64,000 nt of DNA. Source: JAYRZB01 sp041916675. Lineage in GTDB: Bacteria > Pseudomonadota > Alphaproteobacteria > Rhizobiales > Devosiaceae. The stretch lies in NCBI GenBank assembly GCA_041916675.1, contig JAYRZB010000003.1, forward strand, positions 62,001 through 126,000. Direction: 5' to 3'. Position numbers and translations under genes: made by a program. Positions 62,423-64,000 of the stretch are shown here, one piece after another. The notes below the pieces were generated by a model. That model had not been told where the DNA came from, searched no databases, and was given only the letters and a program-made list of their open reading frames with translations. The stretch's first letter is position 1, and every line of letters begins with the position of its first letter.

Positions 62423-64000
62423 CTAATCGGCTTCGCCCAGCGCCGCCGGGCGCGGCACCAGCGGCGCACGGATCGCGGCCTGCCCGCCGCCCGGCGCGGG
62501 AGCCTCTTCCTGTCGGCTCGAACAATCGCGCCGCGTACACAGCCGACACGCTGGCCCCACCGGCACATCGGCGCTGTCATCATCCAGTGCCAGCCCCCGG
62601 CCATAGACAGTGGCATCGGCGTGCAGCACATCGCAGGCCAGCATCACCGACGATGGTACCGGCTGGTCGGCAAAGGTCGAATGCCGCTTGGCCACCGTCC
62701 GCGCCAAAAACAGGTAGCGCGACCCATCCGAGAACCGCACCACCTGCCGCACCAGCGTGCCGGGCGTCCGGAACGCTGAGTAGATCGCCCACAACGGGCA
62801 GGCATGCCCCGAATTGGGCAGCAGCAGACCGGGCAGCGGAAAATGCTTGGTCAGCCGCCCGGCGGGGTCGGAACGCAGAAAACCGAAGGGAATGCCCGAG
62901 CGCCCGGGCTGGCGCAGCGTCACCAGCCGATGCGTCACCTGCTCAAAACTCGCCGTATAGGCCTGGCTCAAATAGTCGATGTCATAGCCGCTGCGCTCGG
63001 CGTCGGCGAGAAACCGGCCATAGGGAAACACCACTGCCCCAGCCAAGTACGACGCCATGGCCCGGAACCCGAGACGCCGCGCCACCGCCGAGGTCAATTG
63101 CGGTCGGTCGATACTGGCCTCGATCACCTCAGGCACCAGCAGCTCTGCATAGAGCCGCGCCAGCTGGAATTGCCGGGTTGCCGCTGTCGTGCTGGTCTGG
63201 AACCACATCGAGCGCGCATCGGAGGTAAACACATACTGCCCGGGGAAGCCCCGGTCATCGATTTCCTGCCCCGCCCCGCGCCGCACGCTTACCCCAAAAC
63301 GCTGCCCCAGCGCCTCGGTCAGCGTGGCTTCGCCAAAGGGCCCCAAGCGCTCGATCTCGCTGCGTATCTCAGCCGCCGCCGCCTCTAGCGTGGGGAAATA
63401 GTTCTTTTCGTCGATGATCAGATCATCAAGCTCACGGATCGGCGAGATCGCCCGGCGCGACTGGCTGGTGCGGTCAAACTGCCCGATCAGGTTCTGCGCC
63501 ACATCAGTCATGCGCCTTGTCTCGTGGGTGATAGAGGCCACGAATTTCCGGCGCTCCGCATCGTCAAGATCCGGCACATCCTCAAGAATTTCCGCACCCG
63601 ACCGTACCGCCGTGATGCCCGAGAGGATCTGGTGCAGCAATTGCGAGAACAAGGGGTCGGCACGCAGCCGGTTGGCGTAGGAGTCGGCATTGGCCAGTGC
63701 CTCGCTATAGGCCTTGTGCAACCGCGCCAGCGCCGCCGCCCCAGCCGGATGCTGCGCCACCAGTTCCCGCGCCTCGTCCGGGGCAAAATCGAGCCCCTCG
63801 AGCAGCGGGTCGGAAAAGGCTTCATCGAGGTCCTGCAGCAGCTTGTGCTCGGCATCCCCGGTCAGTTGGTCAATGCCGATGTCGAGATTGGCGGCAATCC
63901 GGTGCAGCAGCGATCCGCCCACGTCACGGCGGTTGCGCTCGATCAGGTTCATGTAGCTCGGCGATATCCCCACCAGCCGCGCCAGATCTGCCTGCGAAAT
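62423..64000 (-). CDS. XRE-family regulator of the ScfR/DUF2083 type (5' end outside window)
   Basis: The frame is open to the right edge, so the start lies beyond base 64000. The visible N-terminus is the second half of a helix-turn-helix (ISQADLARLVGISPSYMNLI, ERNRRDVGGSLLHRIAANLD). A long regulatory part follows, including QFDRTSQSRRAISPIRELDD and the ImmA/IrrE-like region (ARLYAELLVPEVIEASID), but with no HExxH motif. The C-terminal DUF2083 part has DPAGRLTKHFPLPGLLLPNS and a Cys cluster CRLCTRRDC. Proteins of this type regulate short-chain fatty acyl metabolism (glyoxylate and methylcitrate genes). Target genes are not visible here. Confidence 0.88.
   Translation of the reverse strand: MSQADLARLVGISPSYMNLIERNRRDVGGSLLHRIAANLDIGIDQLTGDAEHKLLQDLDEAFSDPLLEGLDFAPDEARELVAQHPAGAAALARLHKAYSEALANADSYANRLRADPLFSQLLHQILSGITAVRSGAEILEDVPDLDDAERRKFVASITHETRRMTDVAQNLIGQFDRTSQSRRAISPIRELDDLIIDEKNYFPTLEAAAAEIRSEIERLGPFGEATLTEALGQRFGVSVRRGAGQEIDDRGFPGQYVFTSDARSMWFQTSTTAATRQFQLARLYAELLVPEVIEASIDRPQLTSAVARRLGFRAMASYLAGAVVFPYGRFLADAERSGYDIDYLSQAYTASFEQVTHRLVTLRQPGRSGIPFGFLRSDPAGRLTKHFPLPGLLLPNSGHACPLWAIYSAFRTPGTLVRQVVRFSDGSRYLFLARTVAKRHSTFADQPVPSSVMLACDVLHADATVYGRGLALDDDSADVPVGPACRLCTRRDCSSRQEEAPAPGGGQAAIRAPLVPRPAALGEAD

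Overview
The window looks like the chromosome of a GC-rich alphaproteobacterium, most likely a Hyphomicrobiales member of the Devosia/Pelagibacterium type. Supporting signs are the heterotetrameric sarcosine-oxidase-like operon, the Smo-type polyol transporter, Cpa/Tad pilus genes, OpgGHC, a ScfR-type regulator and the many ATGA/TGATG gene overlaps. This placement comes from gene content only. No rRNA, tRNA or CRISPR was seen.

Region 1 (1-9.5 kb) is an Rhs/YD-repeat polymorphic-toxin locus. The 3' part of a large SpvB/TcB-like Rhs gene ends in a toxin tip followed by a small immunity gene. Behind it lies a row of displaced cassettes, each an approximately 0.8-kb copy (or fragment) of the Rhs core joined to a different tip and a different immunity gene. 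One cassette is broken by a 94-base element with two perfect hairpins. The last core copy is cut by a decayed IS3-family element (no orfA, amber stop in orfB), which also beheads a small gene on its far side.

Region 2 (9.6-28.5 kb) is a catabolic island. It holds a minus-strand operon for a SoxBDAG-type oxidase, an aldehyde dehydrogenase and an M19 dipeptidase, with a divergent GlxA/GbdR-type AraC regulator. Next to it a LysR gene faces a plus-strand operon: a second, unusual M19 protein, a Tat-exported binding protein, a PotABC-like ABC transporter, a lipocalin-like protein and a GNAT protein. A near-duplicate binding-protein gene lies apart at 10.4 kb. SoxD has lost its zinc cysteines and the second M19 protein has lost canonical metal ligands, so the true substrate may not be free sarcosine.

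Region 3 (28.5-41.4 kb): a Tat-exported MBL hydrolase; a YtfQRT-YjfF-type sugar ABC operon ending in its own FadR-type GntR regulator; a partial Tad/Cpa pilus set (TadD, CpaB, CpaC, small lipoprotein) without pilin or motor; and an amidase-membrane protein-secreted protein operon.

Region 4 (41.4-52 kb): Tex, then a polyol operon (SmoEFGK-like transporter, mannitol-type dehydrogenase, HAD phosphatase, FGGY kinase). Region 5 (52-64 kb): a PIG-V-type mannosyltransferase with a partner protein, the osmoregulated periplasmic glucan genes opgG-opgH-opgC (opgH preceded by a separated N-terminal piece), a GT2-GtrA glycosyltransferase, HrpB helicase, and a ScfR-type regulator running off the right edge.
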